A stretch of 64,000 nucleotides of DNA from assembly GCF_002286785.1 (NCBI RefSeq), contig NZ_MUJY01000187.1, positions 1 through 64,000 on the forward strand, given 5' to 3'. This document shows positions 8,745 through 17,575 of this stretch, in pieces. Below the pieces are notes generated by a model. It ran no database searches. It was not told the DNA's origin and was given only the letters and a program-made list of their open reading frames with translations. A program made the translations under genes and the position numbers. How positions within the stretch are numbered: position 1 is the first letter of the stretch; each line of letters starts with the position of its first letter. This DNA comes from Pseudomonas sp. PIC25. Lineage in GTDB: Bacteria > Pseudomonadota > Gammaproteobacteria > Pseudomonadales > Pseudomonadaceae.

Positions 8745-10681
8745 GCACAACCTCGCCCGCACAGGAAAGTCTGCAACTGGCCAAGCCTGATGGCGGCACC
8801 ACCAACGTCGAAAAGTACGAGTTCGAGCCGATCAAGGGCTACCCGATGCTCAACTGGCGCGGCAAGCGTCCATTCACCTCGACGCAGTATTACCCGGCGC
8901 AGTTAAAGGAGGTCCACGGCGAAGAGGTGGACGGCTGGCGCAACAAGATATTTTGGGGTGACAACCTGCAGGTGATGAGCCACCTTCTTAAGGAGTTCCG
9001 TGGCAAGGTCGATCTGATCTATATCGACCCACCGTTTGATTCAAAGGCGGATTACAAGAAGCGCATCAAGCTCAAAGGTGGGACGGCGGAAAGTGATCAG
9101 AGCTCGTTCGAGGACAAGCAATACGGCGACATCTGGAACAACGACGAATATCTTCAGTTCCTGTACGAACGGCTCGTTCTGTTGCGCGAGCTCCTTACGG
9201 TTAACGGGTCCATCTATGTTCATTGCGACGCTAACCGCGGACACTATATCAAGTGTCTGATGGACGAGGTGTTCGGTGGAGGAAATTTCCGGAACGAGAT
9301 CATCTGGAAGCGAACAAGCGCACGAGCTGACTCCAACACCTACAACCATGTCCACGATACCCTGTTCTTTTACACTAGGTCCGAGTCATTCACCTGGCAC
9401 AAGCAGTTCACAGAACACAGTGAAGCGTACCTGAAAAGCAAATATAGCAGCGTCGATAAGGACGGGCGTAAATACCGCCTGGATAACATCACCAGCCCGA
9501 ATCCACGGCCCAACATGACGTATGAGTGGAAGGGGTTTCCGCCACCAGCGAACGGCTGGCGATATAGCCTTGAAAAGATGACGGAGCTGGATGCACAAGG
9601 CCGCATCTGGTACCCAGACGATAAAACCAAGCGACCACAACTCATTCGCTACTTGGATGAGTCGGACGGGCGTCCGCTGGATTCAGTGTGGACTGATATC
9701 TTCCCCGTCAATTCGCAAGCGAGAGACCGGCTCGATTACCCTACGCAAAAGCCCGTTGATTTGCTGGAACGCATCATTAAGGCGTCTTCCGATGAGGGGG
9801 CGCTCGTGTTTGATTGCTTTATGGGGTCAGGCACGACGCAGGAGACTGCGATGCGTCTTGGTCGCCGCTTCATTGGCGCGGACATCAATTTGGGAGCAAT
9901 CCAGACGACGGTGAAGCGTCTGATTGGTGTTGCTAATGATTTGCGACAGAAGGGGCTTGATGGTGAAGTCAAATACTTCACCGGCTTCGAGCTTCACAAC
10001 GTCAATTACTACGACATCTTCCGCAACCCCATTCAGGCCAAGGAGCTGCTGATCGAAGCTCTGGAAGTACAGAAGCTGGAATTCAGCACCGTGTTCGACG
10101 GCGAGAAGGACGGGCGCATGGTTAAGATCATGCCCGTCAACCGCATCGCCACCCGCGCTGATCTGAACGAGCTGATCGCGGGCTTCGACTACAAGGTCTG
10201 GGAGCGCAAGCAGAACGAAAGCCCGAACCGCCCAGTCGAGAAGATCATGCTTGTGTGCATGGGCCACGAGCCGGATTTGGCCGCGCGACTGGAGCTGGCC
10301 GCCAAGCCTTTCAAGATCGACGTGGAGGTGGTGGACATTCTGCGCGACAAGGCCGACCTAGAGTTCAGGCGCGACTCGCAGGCTAAGGTGGCCATCAAGA
10401 ACGGCGAGCTGGCCATCGAGAGGTTCTACCCAATGAACCTGCTGCAAAAGCTCTCGCTGCAGAAGGAATCGGTCGAGGACTGGAAGGAGCTGGTCGAGTC
10501 GGTGCTCATCGACTGGAACTATGACGGCGCGGTGTTGCAACCGGCGGTGGTGGATATTCCCGGAAAGAACGATCTAGTCAGGGGCGCGTACAAGGTGCCG
10601 GGTGATGCGGGCACCATCCGCTTGAAGATCACCGACCTGCTGTCGGAATCGTGGGAAGGGAGCGTCAGCAATGGTGACTAA
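8741..10681 (+). CDS. Type III-like site-specific adenine DNA methyltransferase (Mod)
   Basis: This 646-residue methylase has the catalytic motif IV DPPF (YIDPPFDSKADY, ~residue 95) ahead of the SAM-binding motif I (CFMGSGTTQET, ~359), the beta-class order of type III Mod subunits. KRTSAR...NHVHDTL and DRLDYPTQKP also match Mod proteins. The C-terminal ~200 residues are specific to this system. It should modify adenine in the host's recognition site and give specificity to the restriction helicase downstream, with which it overlaps by 11 bp. The ATG at 8741 is fixed by the ATGA overlap with the helicase gene upstream. Confidence 0.9.
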   Translation: MSTTSPAQESLQLAKPDGGTTNVEKYEFEPIKGYPMLNWRGKRPFTSTQYYPAQLKEVHGEEVDGWRNKIFWGDNLQVMSHLLKEFRGKVDLIYIDPPFDSKADYKKRIKLKGGTAESDQSSFEDKQYGDIWNNDEYLQFLYERLVLLRELLTVNGSIYVHCDANRGHYIKCLMDEVFGGGNFRNEIIWKRTSARADSNTYNHVHDTLFFYTRSESFTWHKQFTEHSEAYLKSKYSSVDKDGRKYRLDNITSPNPRPNMTYEWKGFPPPANGWRYSLEKMTELDAQGRIWYPDDKTKRPQLIRYLDESDGRPLDSVWTDIFPVNSQARDRLDYPTQKPVDLLERIIKASSDEGALVFDCFMGSGTTQETAMRLGRRFIGADINLGAIQTTVKRLIGVANDLRQKGLDGEVKYFTGFELHNVNYYDIFRNPIQAKELLIEALEVQKLEFSTVFDGEKDGRMVKIMPVNRIATRADLNELIAGFDYKVWERKQNESPNRPVEKIMLVCMGHEPDLAARLELAAKPFKIDVEVVDILRDKADLEFRRDSQAKVAIKNGELAIERFYPMNLLQKLSLQKESVEDWKELVESVLIDWNYDGAVLQPAVVDIPGKNDLVRGAYKVPGDAGTIRLKITDLLSESWEGSVSNGD

Positions 10682-13379
10682 ACGCACCGTAGCCAAGAAA
10701 ACCGCCAGCACCGGCAGCGCATCGCTGGATTTTGCTTTCTTTCGTTTTCTGTGGCAGTTCTACAAAGACAACCGTGGGTCGATCCGACAGAACTATAAGG
10801 AGCTGACCCGCAAGTTCCTCGACTTCAACAACCCGGAGAAGAACCCCAAAGCCTTCCTTCGCCATCCGCAATTCGAGGCGCTGGAAACCTATGTCTTCCT
10901 GAAAGAGTTTCTTGGCAACGCTAAGGTCGAGGAGATTTTTAAGGCATGGTACGAGCGCAGCGGCAAGTTTGAGGGACGCAAGTTCGGCTCCTTCCTCGGT
11001 ACTGCTGGGCAGGAGATGTTTCAGTTTGGCGAGTCCGACGAGCTGGAGCTGAACTCGTACAAGGTGCTGTTCGAGAAGATGCGCAAGAACTCGCGCACGT
11101 ACCCGAATTACATCTTCGCCCTGACGATGGGTACAGGCAAAACGATCCTGATGGCCACCTGCATCTTCTATGAGTTCTTGCTGGCCAACAAATTTCCGAA
11201 GGACGCGCACTACTGCCACAACGCGCTAGTGTTCGCACCGGACAAGACGGTGTTGCAGTCACTGAAGGAAATCGAATCCTTCGACATGACTCGTGTCGTG
11301 CCACCAGAGTACGTGAATTTCCTGACTACCCACCTGCGCTTCCACTACCTCGAAGAAGCAGGCACCTCGCTCGACACGCTGGATCGTTCACGCTTCAACA
11401 TCATCGTCTCCAACACGCAGAAGATCATCCTCAAGCGCCAGCACAAGGAGAAGACATCGGTCGACAAGCTATTCGGCTCGACCGGTGAAACCCTTACCGC
11501 CATCGGCGTCTATGCCGATGCCGCCGACCTCTACAACTTCGACCAGCCGGAAGAAGAGGGCGAGCTGACCACCAACCAGCGTTTCGAGAAGCTTCGCCGC
11601 CTGGAACAATTAGGCATCTTCGTGGACGAGGCCCACCACGCCTTCGGCAAGGCGCTGGCCAAGGACATGGGCGTCGGGGCCAAGGAAACGGACACTAGCC
11701 TGCGCACGACCATCGACATCCTGGCCGCTAGCCTGAACGCGGCGGGCACGCGGGTTGTGGCCTGTTACAACTACACCGGCACGCCCTACGTAGGGCGCGA
11801 GGTGTTGCCAGAAGTGGTTTACGCCTACGGCCTGAAAGAAGCCATCGACAAGGGCTTCCTTAAAAAGGTGACGCTGCACGGCTACGCAAACACACGCAAC
11901 GACGAGTTTGTCGACATCGCCATTGAGAACTTTCTGAAGGAGTCCGGCGAGCTGCGCCCGGAAGGTTTGCTGCCGAAGCTGGCCTTCTTCGCCGCTACCG
12001 TAGAAGAGCTGACCGAAGAGCTGAAGCCAGCCGTCGAGCGCGCACTGCTCAAACATGGCATCCCGACTTCGCGCATCTTGGTTAACGTGGGCGACAGCAA
12101 AATCACTACCAACGACGACATCCGCGAGTTCAATCGGCTCGACACTGAAGGCTCGGAGAAACAGTTCATTCTACTGGTCAACAAGGGCCGCGAAGGCTGG
12201 AACTGCCGCTCGCTGTTTGGCGTGGGGCTGTTCCGCGAACCCAAGTCCAAGGTGTTTGTGCTGCAAGCCACGATGCGCTGCCTGCGCGCCATCGGCGAGG
12301 CACAGCACACCGGCCACGTCTTCCTCTCAGGCGACAACCTCAACACGCTCAACGACGAGCTGCAGCAGAACTTCCGCATCAGCGCCGATGAGCTGCAAAA
12401 GGTTGCCAAGGATAAAGAGCGAGTTGAAGTCCGCGTGGTCGAGCCCCCGGTCAAGATCAAACTAGTTCGCGTGCGCAAGCTCTATCAGATGCATGAAAAG
12501 GCAATTGTGCCTGGCCAGAAGCTGGGCATCGACCGCGCCGATAAGGAAAACTGGAATGCGCTGGTCGAGAAGTACCGCCTGATCGAAACGCAGCAAGACG
12601 GCCTGACCGCCGCCGTTGCGGCGCGCGCCTCCGGTAGTCGAACTTTCGACCTGACCTCGCGCCGGGAAAAGCGTGTTTTCTCACAGTTATCGCTGGTGGC
12701 TGAGGTGTCCCGCTATCTGAACCGAAGCCCCTTGGAGATCGAGGAACTGCTCGACGCGACCAGCGAAGGCACCGACGAACTGGTGGCCATTACCAATGAG
12801 TTCAACGAGCTGCTCTACGACGAGATCATCCCGCGCCTGTTCCGTTTGCTGTTTGATCTTGACGAGTACGAGAAGAAGGACGAGTACGAGGTCAATTTGA
12901 TCAAGATGCCTGCCAACGGCTACTACGAGGTGTCGGCGGCCAATAACAAGGTTGTGAGAATGCATGACGCGCAGATCAAGGACGAGGAGCGCGCCAAGAG
13001 CTTCCATCTCGACACGTACTGTTTCGACTCCGGATCGGAGAACTGGTTGTTCTGGGACCTATTGCGAGAAGAGCGTGTGAGGAAAATCTACTTCACCGGA
13101 ATGCTGACCCACGGCCAATCCGACTTCTTTATCCAGTACATCGACCCCGATTCACGTACCGTGCGGAGTTACTACCCCGACTTCATCTTCCAACGCGAAG
13201 AGCCAGATGGCAGCCTGAAGTACGTGATCGTCGAGGTGAAGGCCGACAACCAGATCGAAGACGCCGTAGTTCAGGCCAAAAAGGACTTCGCACAGCAGAT
13301 TGCGGTAGCTAGCGGAATGGAATATCGCATTCTTAAGTCATCTGACGCTGACAAGAGGCGTTTCCGGGTGTTGCTTTAA
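10671..13379 (+). CDS. Type III restriction-like DEAD/DEAH helicase-endonuclease (Res)
   Basis: This 902-residue protein should be the restriction partner of the methylase. It has Walker A MGTGKTILMA (~152), FVDEAHHAFG (DEAH, ~318) and a second RecA lobe with NKGREGWNCRSLFGVGLF. The C-terminal nuclease motif is YYPDFIFQRE...VIVEVKADN (~835-855), the PD...ExK of ResIII enzymes. GGGAAGGGAG precedes the ATG by a suitable distance inside the end of mod. It is the last gene of the operon 5826-13379. No frameshift was seen, so the system appears active. Confidence 0.9.
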   Translation: MVTKRTVAKKTASTGSASLDFAFFRFLWQFYKDNRGSIRQNYKELTRKFLDFNNPEKNPKAFLRHPQFEALETYVFLKEFLGNAKVEEIFKAWYERSGKFEGRKFGSFLGTAGQEMFQFGESDELELNSYKVLFEKMRKNSRTYPNYIFALTMGTGKTILMATCIFYEFLLANKFPKDAHYCHNALVFAPDKTVLQSLKEIESFDMTRVVPPEYVNFLTTHLRFHYLEEAGTSLDTLDRSRFNIIVSNTQKIILKRQHKEKTSVDKLFGSTGETLTAIGVYADAADLYNFDQPEEEGELTTNQRFEKLRRLEQLGIFVDEAHHAFGKALAKDMGVGAKETDTSLRTTIDILAASLNAAGTRVVACYNYTGTPYVGREVLPEVVYAYGLKEAIDKGFLKKVTLHGYANTRNDEFVDIAIENFLKESGELRPEGLLPKLAFFAATVEELTEELKPAVERALLKHGIPTSRILVNVGDSKITTNDDIREFNRLDTEGSEKQFILLVNKGREGWNCRSLFGVGLFREPKSKVFVLQATMRCLRAIGEAQHTGHVFLSGDNLNTLNDELQQNFRISADELQKVAKDKERVEVRVVEPPVKIKLVRVRKLYQMHEKAIVPGQKLGIDRADKENWNALVEKYRLIETQQDGLTAAVAARASGSRTFDLTSRREKRVFSQLSLVAEVSRYLNRSPLEIEELLDATSEGTDELVAITNEFNELLYDEIIPRLFRLLFDLDEYEKKDEYEVNLIKMPANGYYEVSAANNKVVRMHDAQIKDEERAKSFHLDTYCFDSGSENWLFWDLLREERVRKIYFTGMLTHGQSDFFIQYIDPDSRTVRSYYPDFIFQREEPDGSLKYVIVEVKADNQIEDAVVQAKKDFAQQIAVASGMEYRILKSSDADKRRFRVLL

Positions 13380-13429
13380 GCCATCTGTAAATCGAGTTGA
13401 TTTTGTAATTGCAGGTTTAGGGAAACCGA

Positions 13430-13585
13430 ATGACCAAAGAATCTAGAAGAGTACGTTCTCAATGTTTCTTCGCACGAAGTGCGACCGTGAGCTCGAATGA
13501 ACCCTTAGCGAGCAAGGACGCTCAGCGGAGCACCGAAAAGCAATTTGAAGTGGCTGCCAGCCACTTCGACAGCAGGCACACCTGA
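13430..13585 (+). CDS. Possible small ORF, 51 residues
   Basis: ATG at 13430 follows TTAGGGAAACCGA, a fair ribosome site, and the frame stays open to TGA at 13583. The peptide (MTKESRRVRSQCFF...) resembles nothing I recognise and could be chance. A 9-bp stem with a 3-nt loop (GAAGTGGCT/AGCCACTTC, 13547-13567) lies within it. The gap 13380-13930 otherwise contains a dispersed repeat and a long inverted repeat. Confidence 0.25.
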   Translation: MTKESRRVRSQCFFARSATVSSNEPLASKDAQRSTEKQFEVAASHFDSRHT

Positions 13586-13595
13586 CAAACCGGCT

Positions 13596-13628
13596 CCGCT
13601 GAACCTACTTTTTTCAACAGAGTCGGCC
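13596..13628 (+). repeat. Dispersed repeat / IS-end-like sequence, copy 1
   Basis: CCGCTGAACCT followed by ACTTTTTTCAACAGAGTCGG matches 29695-29727 with two substitutions and one extra T. The inner part (TTTTTCAACAGAATCGGCC) is also the terminal inverted repeat of the MITE at 30809-30996. It marks the junction between the restriction cluster and the ICE backbone. Confidence 0.6.
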
Positions 13629-13759
13629 GTTCTTTACCCATCATGCCTACAAAGCGTGCTGGTCATATCCAAAGCAAATTGTAGGAGAAGATCGCAATGT
13701 TCTGATTGCGTTGATGAAAACGCATGGGTAATGTGCGCGTTGCACCGCATATCGGTGCC

Positions 13760-13862
13760 GGGGGTGACAACCCGAAATGGAGTCTGCGGGTCGCGTTATG
13801 GCGATCCGCAGGGCAGGCGTTCGCGCGCCTGGCCGGTGGGACTCCTTCCGGTTTGTCACCCC
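13760..13862 (+). promoter_or_regulatory. Long inverted repeat leader ahead of small ORF
   Basis: GGGGTGACAACC at 13761-13772 is complementary, apart from one inserted base, to GGTTTGTCACCCC at 13850-13862. Between them are GC-rich segments that could also pair (CTGCGGGTCGCG, GCGATCCGCAGGGCAGG). The structure sits about 70 bp upstream of the ORF at 13931. It could be a structured leader RNA or a protein-binding cruciform; the sequence alone does not decide. Confidence 0.4.
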
Positions 13863-13930
13863 TGCGGGTCGCCGCCATTCTCCCTGGTAGAGGAGGGCGG
13901 TGGAATGTTGGACGCGAAGAGAGATCTGAG

Positions 13931-14179
13931 ATGGATCGGTTGCGAAAGGAAGCCAAAGCCAGCATCTACGCTGAAAAGGCGTATCAACTCATTCTTCAAG
14001 GCGTTAGAGAATTTCACTCGGCAGAGGACCAACGACTGCTGATGAACTCGTTGTTGTGCCAGTGTGCATTGTTCTCCCGGCTTTGGGAGGGAGAGCAGGT
14101 CTTCTTCGATCTACTGGATCGTCTGAGGCAGGTCGATCTGGACGATATCGGAGAGATATTTCCGCCGACGCACCACTAA
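13931..14179 (+). CDS. Small conserved-looking hypothetical protein
   Basis: This 82-residue predicted alpha-helical protein begins MDRLRKEAKASIYAEKAYQL and ends FPPTHH. No signal peptide, membrane segment or catalytic motif is visible. The frame is open further upstream to 13724, but that part overlaps the inverted repeat and reads like non-coding DNA, so ATG 13931 is preferred despite a weak ribosome site (GAGATCTGAG). It is convergent with the relaxase gene and probably belongs to the ICE backbone. Function unknown. Confidence 0.55.
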   Translation: MDRLRKEAKASIYAEKAYQLILQGVREFHSAEDQRLLMNSLLCQCALFSRLWEGEQVFFDLLDRLRQVDLDDIGEIFPPTHH

Positions 14180-14301
14180 TTCCTGAGCAAAATCCATGTC
14201 GCGTAACCGCCGTACAAGTGCGTACTGGTCGGAGTCGCAGCCGTTTTATGTCGGTACGGTTTGTTCTGTGGCACCGTCAGCTATTGCGGTTATTGGCTGT
14301 T

Positions 14302-16122
14302 TCAACCGGCTAATTTCAGGTGCGGGTTGTTGGGCGAGAGTTCAGAAAAAAGTGTTTCATGCGTGGTGAGAAGATAGCCATGCAATCGCCGCGATTTCCT
14401 TGGGCCGGTGACCTCGCACGTCCAGATGTTCAGCCCATCCGGCTGCTTCCTATGGACCTGCAGTCGTTCAAATTCCTTCTGGACCCAGCGCCATTCCGGC
14501 AGTTGCGTCTGTTTGGCCAAGGCTTGGACCTGCGGGTGCTCCTGTGCATAGCGCTGGAACACGCCGGGGCTCACCAGAAAGACGGTATCGGCCACTGTGT
14601 GCACCAAGGCCTTGGCGTCGTTGATGATCAGACGACGGGTTTGGATGCCGTGGCGCAGCCAGTCCAGGAAATGCCGGCCCGAGGGTTCCCAATCCACCAC
14701 GGTCACTAGTGAGTCTGGCACGTCTGCGGGGGCGCATTCGTTTTCCACCTGATGCACATCGGGTGTAGCAGCAGGCGATATGTTGGACGCAGGCTTCGGT
14801 GCGGAGCTGGATGGTCTGGCGTCCAGCAATCCCAGCAGCGCATCTACCGCATCGGCCGGGATGCTTGCGGGCGCGGCGGATGATTCCCGCGATGCCGACA
14901 CCCTATCGGCCGCATTAGTAGGATCAGGGGACGATTCCGGTGACTGGGGCGGTTCACTGGCGCCGGTGGGCTCGTCCTCGACAAGCACTGAGCCACGGAA
15001 TGGCTCGGGCCGCTCGCGGGCCTCCCAGATCTGCGCCGGCGCCAGCTTGAGCAGGGTGAAGCGATGCGACCAGCCGTTGTCGCCGGTCACGGTGGCATGC
15101 CAGATCGCCTTGCCATTCGGTGCCGCCTGGACGATGCCATGGTCCTGCAGCACGTTGAACAGGGTGACGTTGTTTTCCGGGATACCCTCGATGCCCTGGG
15201 ACAGCAGGTAGGCTCGCAGCTTGTCGGAGACGGTCTTGCTCACCAGCCAGAGGGCATCCTGGGTCAGCCATCCATCCGAGGCCTGGGGCTGATTCAACTT
15301 GAACTCTTCCTTGAGCAGATGGCGCAGGCCGTCCAGCAGCTTGCGCTGCAGGGCATGCTTGGGCGCTGCCAGCGCCTTGGCCGGGTCGCCGCCGAGTTCC
15401 TGGGCGACCGAGGCCTGATCGGCACGGACCACCAGCTCCCCGAGAACACCGGCGTGCTCGTATTGGCCGGCCAGGACAAAGAGCAGTGCCGCCCATAGCT
15501 CCGGAAACTCGCTGAGCCAATCCAGCACTTCGCGATCCAGCAAGCGGTGGTAGAGCAGGCCGGTCGCGGCGCTGTGCAGGCGGTACTCCCGGTCCTTGCG
15601 ATAGCGGAATCGGTAGGGGTGCGCCAGTGGGCCGTGCCAGGGATGCCAGGCGCGGCCGTCGGCGTATTCGACCTGCAGATCGACGGCAATCTTTCCCAAG
15701 TCATGCAGCAGCGCCGCGTAGGCGGCTGCGGCGGTCCAAGCCTCGGCCTGGGCGGCCTGTGTTTCTGGCGCGGCGCCGATGGGCAACAGATGCGATTGCC
15801 GCAGCTTCAGCGCATAGCCGACCACTTCCAGGCCATGGTCCAGCATGCCGCCGGGATAGGCGTGGTGGTGGCTCTCGGAGGCGGGGAACTGCTGGACCAG
15901 TTCGGCGTAGCGCTCCAGCGGTGCGCGGTAGAGGCGGGCGAACTGCGGGCGCGAGAGCGCGGTGCGCTGCCAGATCAACTCCAGCAGCTTCTGCCGGCGC
16001 GGGGTGGCCAGCAGGACGGCGGCCGGCTCTGGCCGCGTCCACCCTTTGGGCGCGGTGGCGGCTTTTGGCAACGGTGTGCCGGGCGAGGGTGGACCTTTTC
16101 GGCGCTGGAACAGAGCGAACAT
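14302..16122 (-). CDS. traI: MobH-family relaxase TraI (PFGI-1 class)
   Basis: This 606-residue protein should nick the ICE at oriT and lead the transferred strand. The N-terminal half is the TraI_2 domain with HD-hydrolase-like metal motifs: SESHHHAYPGGMLDH (~84) and ALLHDLGKIAVD (~140). A variable Pro/Ala/Ser-rich linker (~385-470) leads to the TraI_2_C domain (VDWEPSGRHFLDWLRHGI...GVFQRYAQEH). MobH relaxases use this His-rich HD fold in place of a tyrosine. ATG 16122 (MFALFQRRKG) matches family starts; the upstream extension is low-complexity. It is the last gene before the restriction cluster, and a candidate oriT lies upstream. Confidence 0.92.
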   Translation of the reverse strand: MFALFQRRKGPPSPGTPLPKAATAPKGWTRPEPAAVLLATPRRQKLLELIWQRTALSRPQFARLYRAPLERYAELVQQFPASESHHHAYPGGMLDHGLEVVGYALKLRQSHLLPIGAAPETQAAQAEAWTAAAAYAALLHDLGKIAVDLQVEYADGRAWHPWHGPLAHPYRFRYRKDREYRLHSAATGLLYHRLLDREVLDWLSEFPELWAALLFVLAGQYEHAGVLGELVVRADQASVAQELGGDPAKALAAPKHALQRKLLDGLRHLLKEEFKLNQPQASDGWLTQDALWLVSKTVSDKLRAYLLSQGIEGIPENNVTLFNVLQDHGIVQAAPNGKAIWHATVTGDNGWSHRFTLLKLAPAQIWEARERPEPFRGSVLVEDEPTGASEPPQSPESSPDPTNAADRVSASRESSAAPASIPADAVDALLGLLDARPSSSAPKPASNISPAATPDVHQVENECAPADVPDSLVTVVDWEPSGRHFLDWLRHGIQTRRLIINDAKALVHTVADTVFLVSPGVFQRYAQEHPQVQALAKQTQLPEWRWVQKEFERLQVHRKQPDGLNIWTCEVTGPRKSRRLHGYLLTTHETLFSELSPNNPHLKLAG

Positions 16123-16377
16123 GGCAAATCCCGCAGTGATGGCTTCGGGGGCCCTTTGGCCTTTTCCGGGTAGGGCCTTTCCCCTTAGTTCCCATTCCCT
16201 TGGTCCCTTTCGAGCCCTTGGTCGTCCTCCCTTTGCCTTTAGGGCAGCGGAGCAGGGAAGGCCAGCGGTAATGCGAACAGGCAGCAGCCGTGTTTGGAGC
16301 AGTGCCGGCGCGGCAGCGGTGCCAGACTCTGGGCGACCACTTATCTGAACGGGCGCCCGGCCTCCGTTGCGAGGCAA
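16123..16377. other. Pyrimidine/purine-skewed repeat region upstream of relaxase, possible oriT
   Basis: No gene is supported here. Bases 16145-16250 contain repeated CCCTTTGGCC, GGGCCTTTCCCC, GGTCCCTTTCGAGCCC and CCCTTTGCCTTTAGGGC units, several of which can form small hairpins on a skewed strand. In ICEclc, origins of transfer lie near traI, so this is the best oriT candidate in the window. The nick site cannot be identified by eye. Confidence 0.35.
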
Positions 16378-16412
16378 TTAGTCATTGACTAATATGCAGT
16401 CATTGATTAATA
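16378..16412 (+). promoter_or_regulatory. Operator-like palindrome and direct repeat before toxin-antitoxin pair
   Basis: TTAGTCA-T-TGACTAA (16378-16392) is a palindrome with a 1-nt centre. GTCATTGACTAATA (16381-16394) is repeated as GTCATTGATTAATA at 16399-16412, 18 bp apart. This spacing on an AT-rich stretch just upstream of an RHH antitoxin is what FitA/VapB-type autorepressors bind. The ribosome site AGAGGG follows directly. Confidence 0.65.
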
Positions 16413-16423
16413 GAGGGTGCCCC

Positions 16424-16672
16424 ATGGCGACCATGACCATTCGAAACATCGACGACGACCTCAAGTCCCGGCTGCGTATCCAGGCCGCCATTCACGGCCG
16501 CTCGATGGAGGACGAGGCCCGCGACATCCTGCGGGCGGCGCTGTCGACCGAGCCGGCCCGGGGTAAGTCCCTGGTGGAGGCGATCCGCGCCCGGATCGAG
16601 CCGTTGGGCGGGATCGAGCTGGAACTGCCGGCCCGGGAAGCGATTCGTGAACCGGTGGATCTGGGCGCATGA
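16424..16672 (+). CDS. FitA/VapB-like ribbon-helix-helix antitoxin
   Basis: This 82-residue protein has an N-terminal RHH DNA-binding domain: MTIRNIDDDLKSRLRIQA, then HGRSMEDEARDILR. The acidic, flexible C-terminus should wrap the PIN toxin. ATG 16424 has AGAGGG eight bases upstream. The 3' end overlaps the toxin start by ATGA. By analogy with FitAB, it should neutralise the toxin and repress its own promoter through the palindrome just upstream. Such pairs stabilise ICEs in the host. The family assignment is firm; the exact FitA/VapB subgroup is not. Confidence 0.88.
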   Translation: MATMTIRNIDDDLKSRLRIQAAIHGRSMEDEARDILRAALSTEPARGKSLVEAIRARIEPLGGIELELPAREAIREPVDLGA

Positions 16673-17088
16673 TCATCCTGGATACCAACGTGCTCTCGGA
16701 GGTGTTGCGCCCGGTGCCCGAGGTCAAAGTGCTGACCTGGCTGGCCAGTCAGCCACGGGCGGCGTTGTTCACCACCACGCTGAGCCGAGCCGAGATCTTC
16801 TATGGCATTCAGTTGCTGCCCGATGGTGCACGTCAACGCGCCCTGTGGGCGGCGACGCAGGCCATCTTCAACGAGGAATTCGCCGGGCAGGTACTGAGTT
16901 TCGACAGTGATGCCTCCGATGCCTATGCGTTCATTGCCGCGTCGCGCAAAGGCGCTGGTAAGCCGATCAGCCAGATCGATGCGATGATCGCGGCAGTGGC
17001 GCGTTCCCGTGGCGCGAGCTTGGCCACGCGCAATGTCAAGGACTTCACCGACTGCGGGATCACGGTGATTGATCCCTGGACGGTCTAA
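16669..17088 (+). CDS. PIN-domain ribonuclease toxin (FitB/VapC-like)
   Basis: This 139-residue PIN-domain protein carries the expected acidic residues: MIILDTNVLSE (first Asp), TTTLSRAEIFYG (Glu), SQIDAMIAAVA (Asp) and LATRNVKDF (Asp). It likely cleaves tRNA or mRNA when not bound by the antitoxin. Translation is coupled to the antitoxin (ATGA overlap at 16669). The length is normal and the catalytic set complete, so it appears functional. Confidence 0.9.
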   Translation: MIILDTNVLSEVLRPVPEVKVLTWLASQPRAALFTTTLSRAEIFYGIQLLPDGARQRALWAATQAIFNEEFAGQVLSFDSDASDAYAFIAASRKGAGKPISQIDAMIAAVARSRGASLATRNVKDFTDCGITVIDPWTV

Positions 17089-17203
17089 ACTAAGCAGCAC
17101 CCATCGAAAACGATGGGCCGAGGCCGATGCTCCGACCGGCGAAGATTGGAGTGTTGATACCGAAGACGGGCCTGGAGACAGGCTGACGCATGAGGTCATC
17201 ATC

Positions 17204-17575
17204 ATGAAGAGCGCAACACACCCCTCGATGGCGGAACGGTTCGGACAGGCTCTGGGCCGGACGTACAACCGACTGCGCCGCCAAGAGGCGCGGACTGTTA
17301 GTTGGCTGGTGCGCAAAGGCGTACCGGTATCGATCGGCAAGGGATTGCTGTGGGGCGTGAAGCTGCTGGTATTGGCTGTGCTGTTGTATGCGGCGTTCTG
17401 GCTGGCCTTGTTGCTGGTGTTTGCTCTGTCGGCTGCATGGGTTCTTCGACACGTCGATTGGGAAGACGAGAGGCTGAAGCCCCAATGGCGCGATGGCGTT
17501 GAGGGGTATGGATACTATGAAAATGGCTTCCGGACAGATTTCGGTCGGCTGTTCGAAGATGATGACGCTCACTAG
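17204..17575 (+). CDS. DUF3742 family ICE membrane protein
   Basis: This 123-residue protein starts MKSATHPSMAERFGQALGRTYNRLRR, has a hydrophobic membrane segment (GLLWGVKLLVLAVLLYAAFW and following, ~45-80), and ends with an acidic tail (RTDFGRLFEDDDAH). These are marks of DUF3742, found next to traG in PFGI-1-class ICEs. Function unknown, presumably conjugation-linked. ATG 17204 follows GAGGTC; the upstream in-frame extension to 17069 has no support. It is convergent with the TraG-like gene, and a 20-bp palindrome covers its stop codon. Confidence 0.82.
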   Translation: MKSATHPSMAERFGQALGRTYNRLRRQEARTVSWLVRKGVPVSIGKGLLWGVKLLVLAVLLYAAFWLALLLVFALSAAWVLRHVDWEDERLKPQWRDGVEGYGYYENGFRTDFGRLFEDDDAH

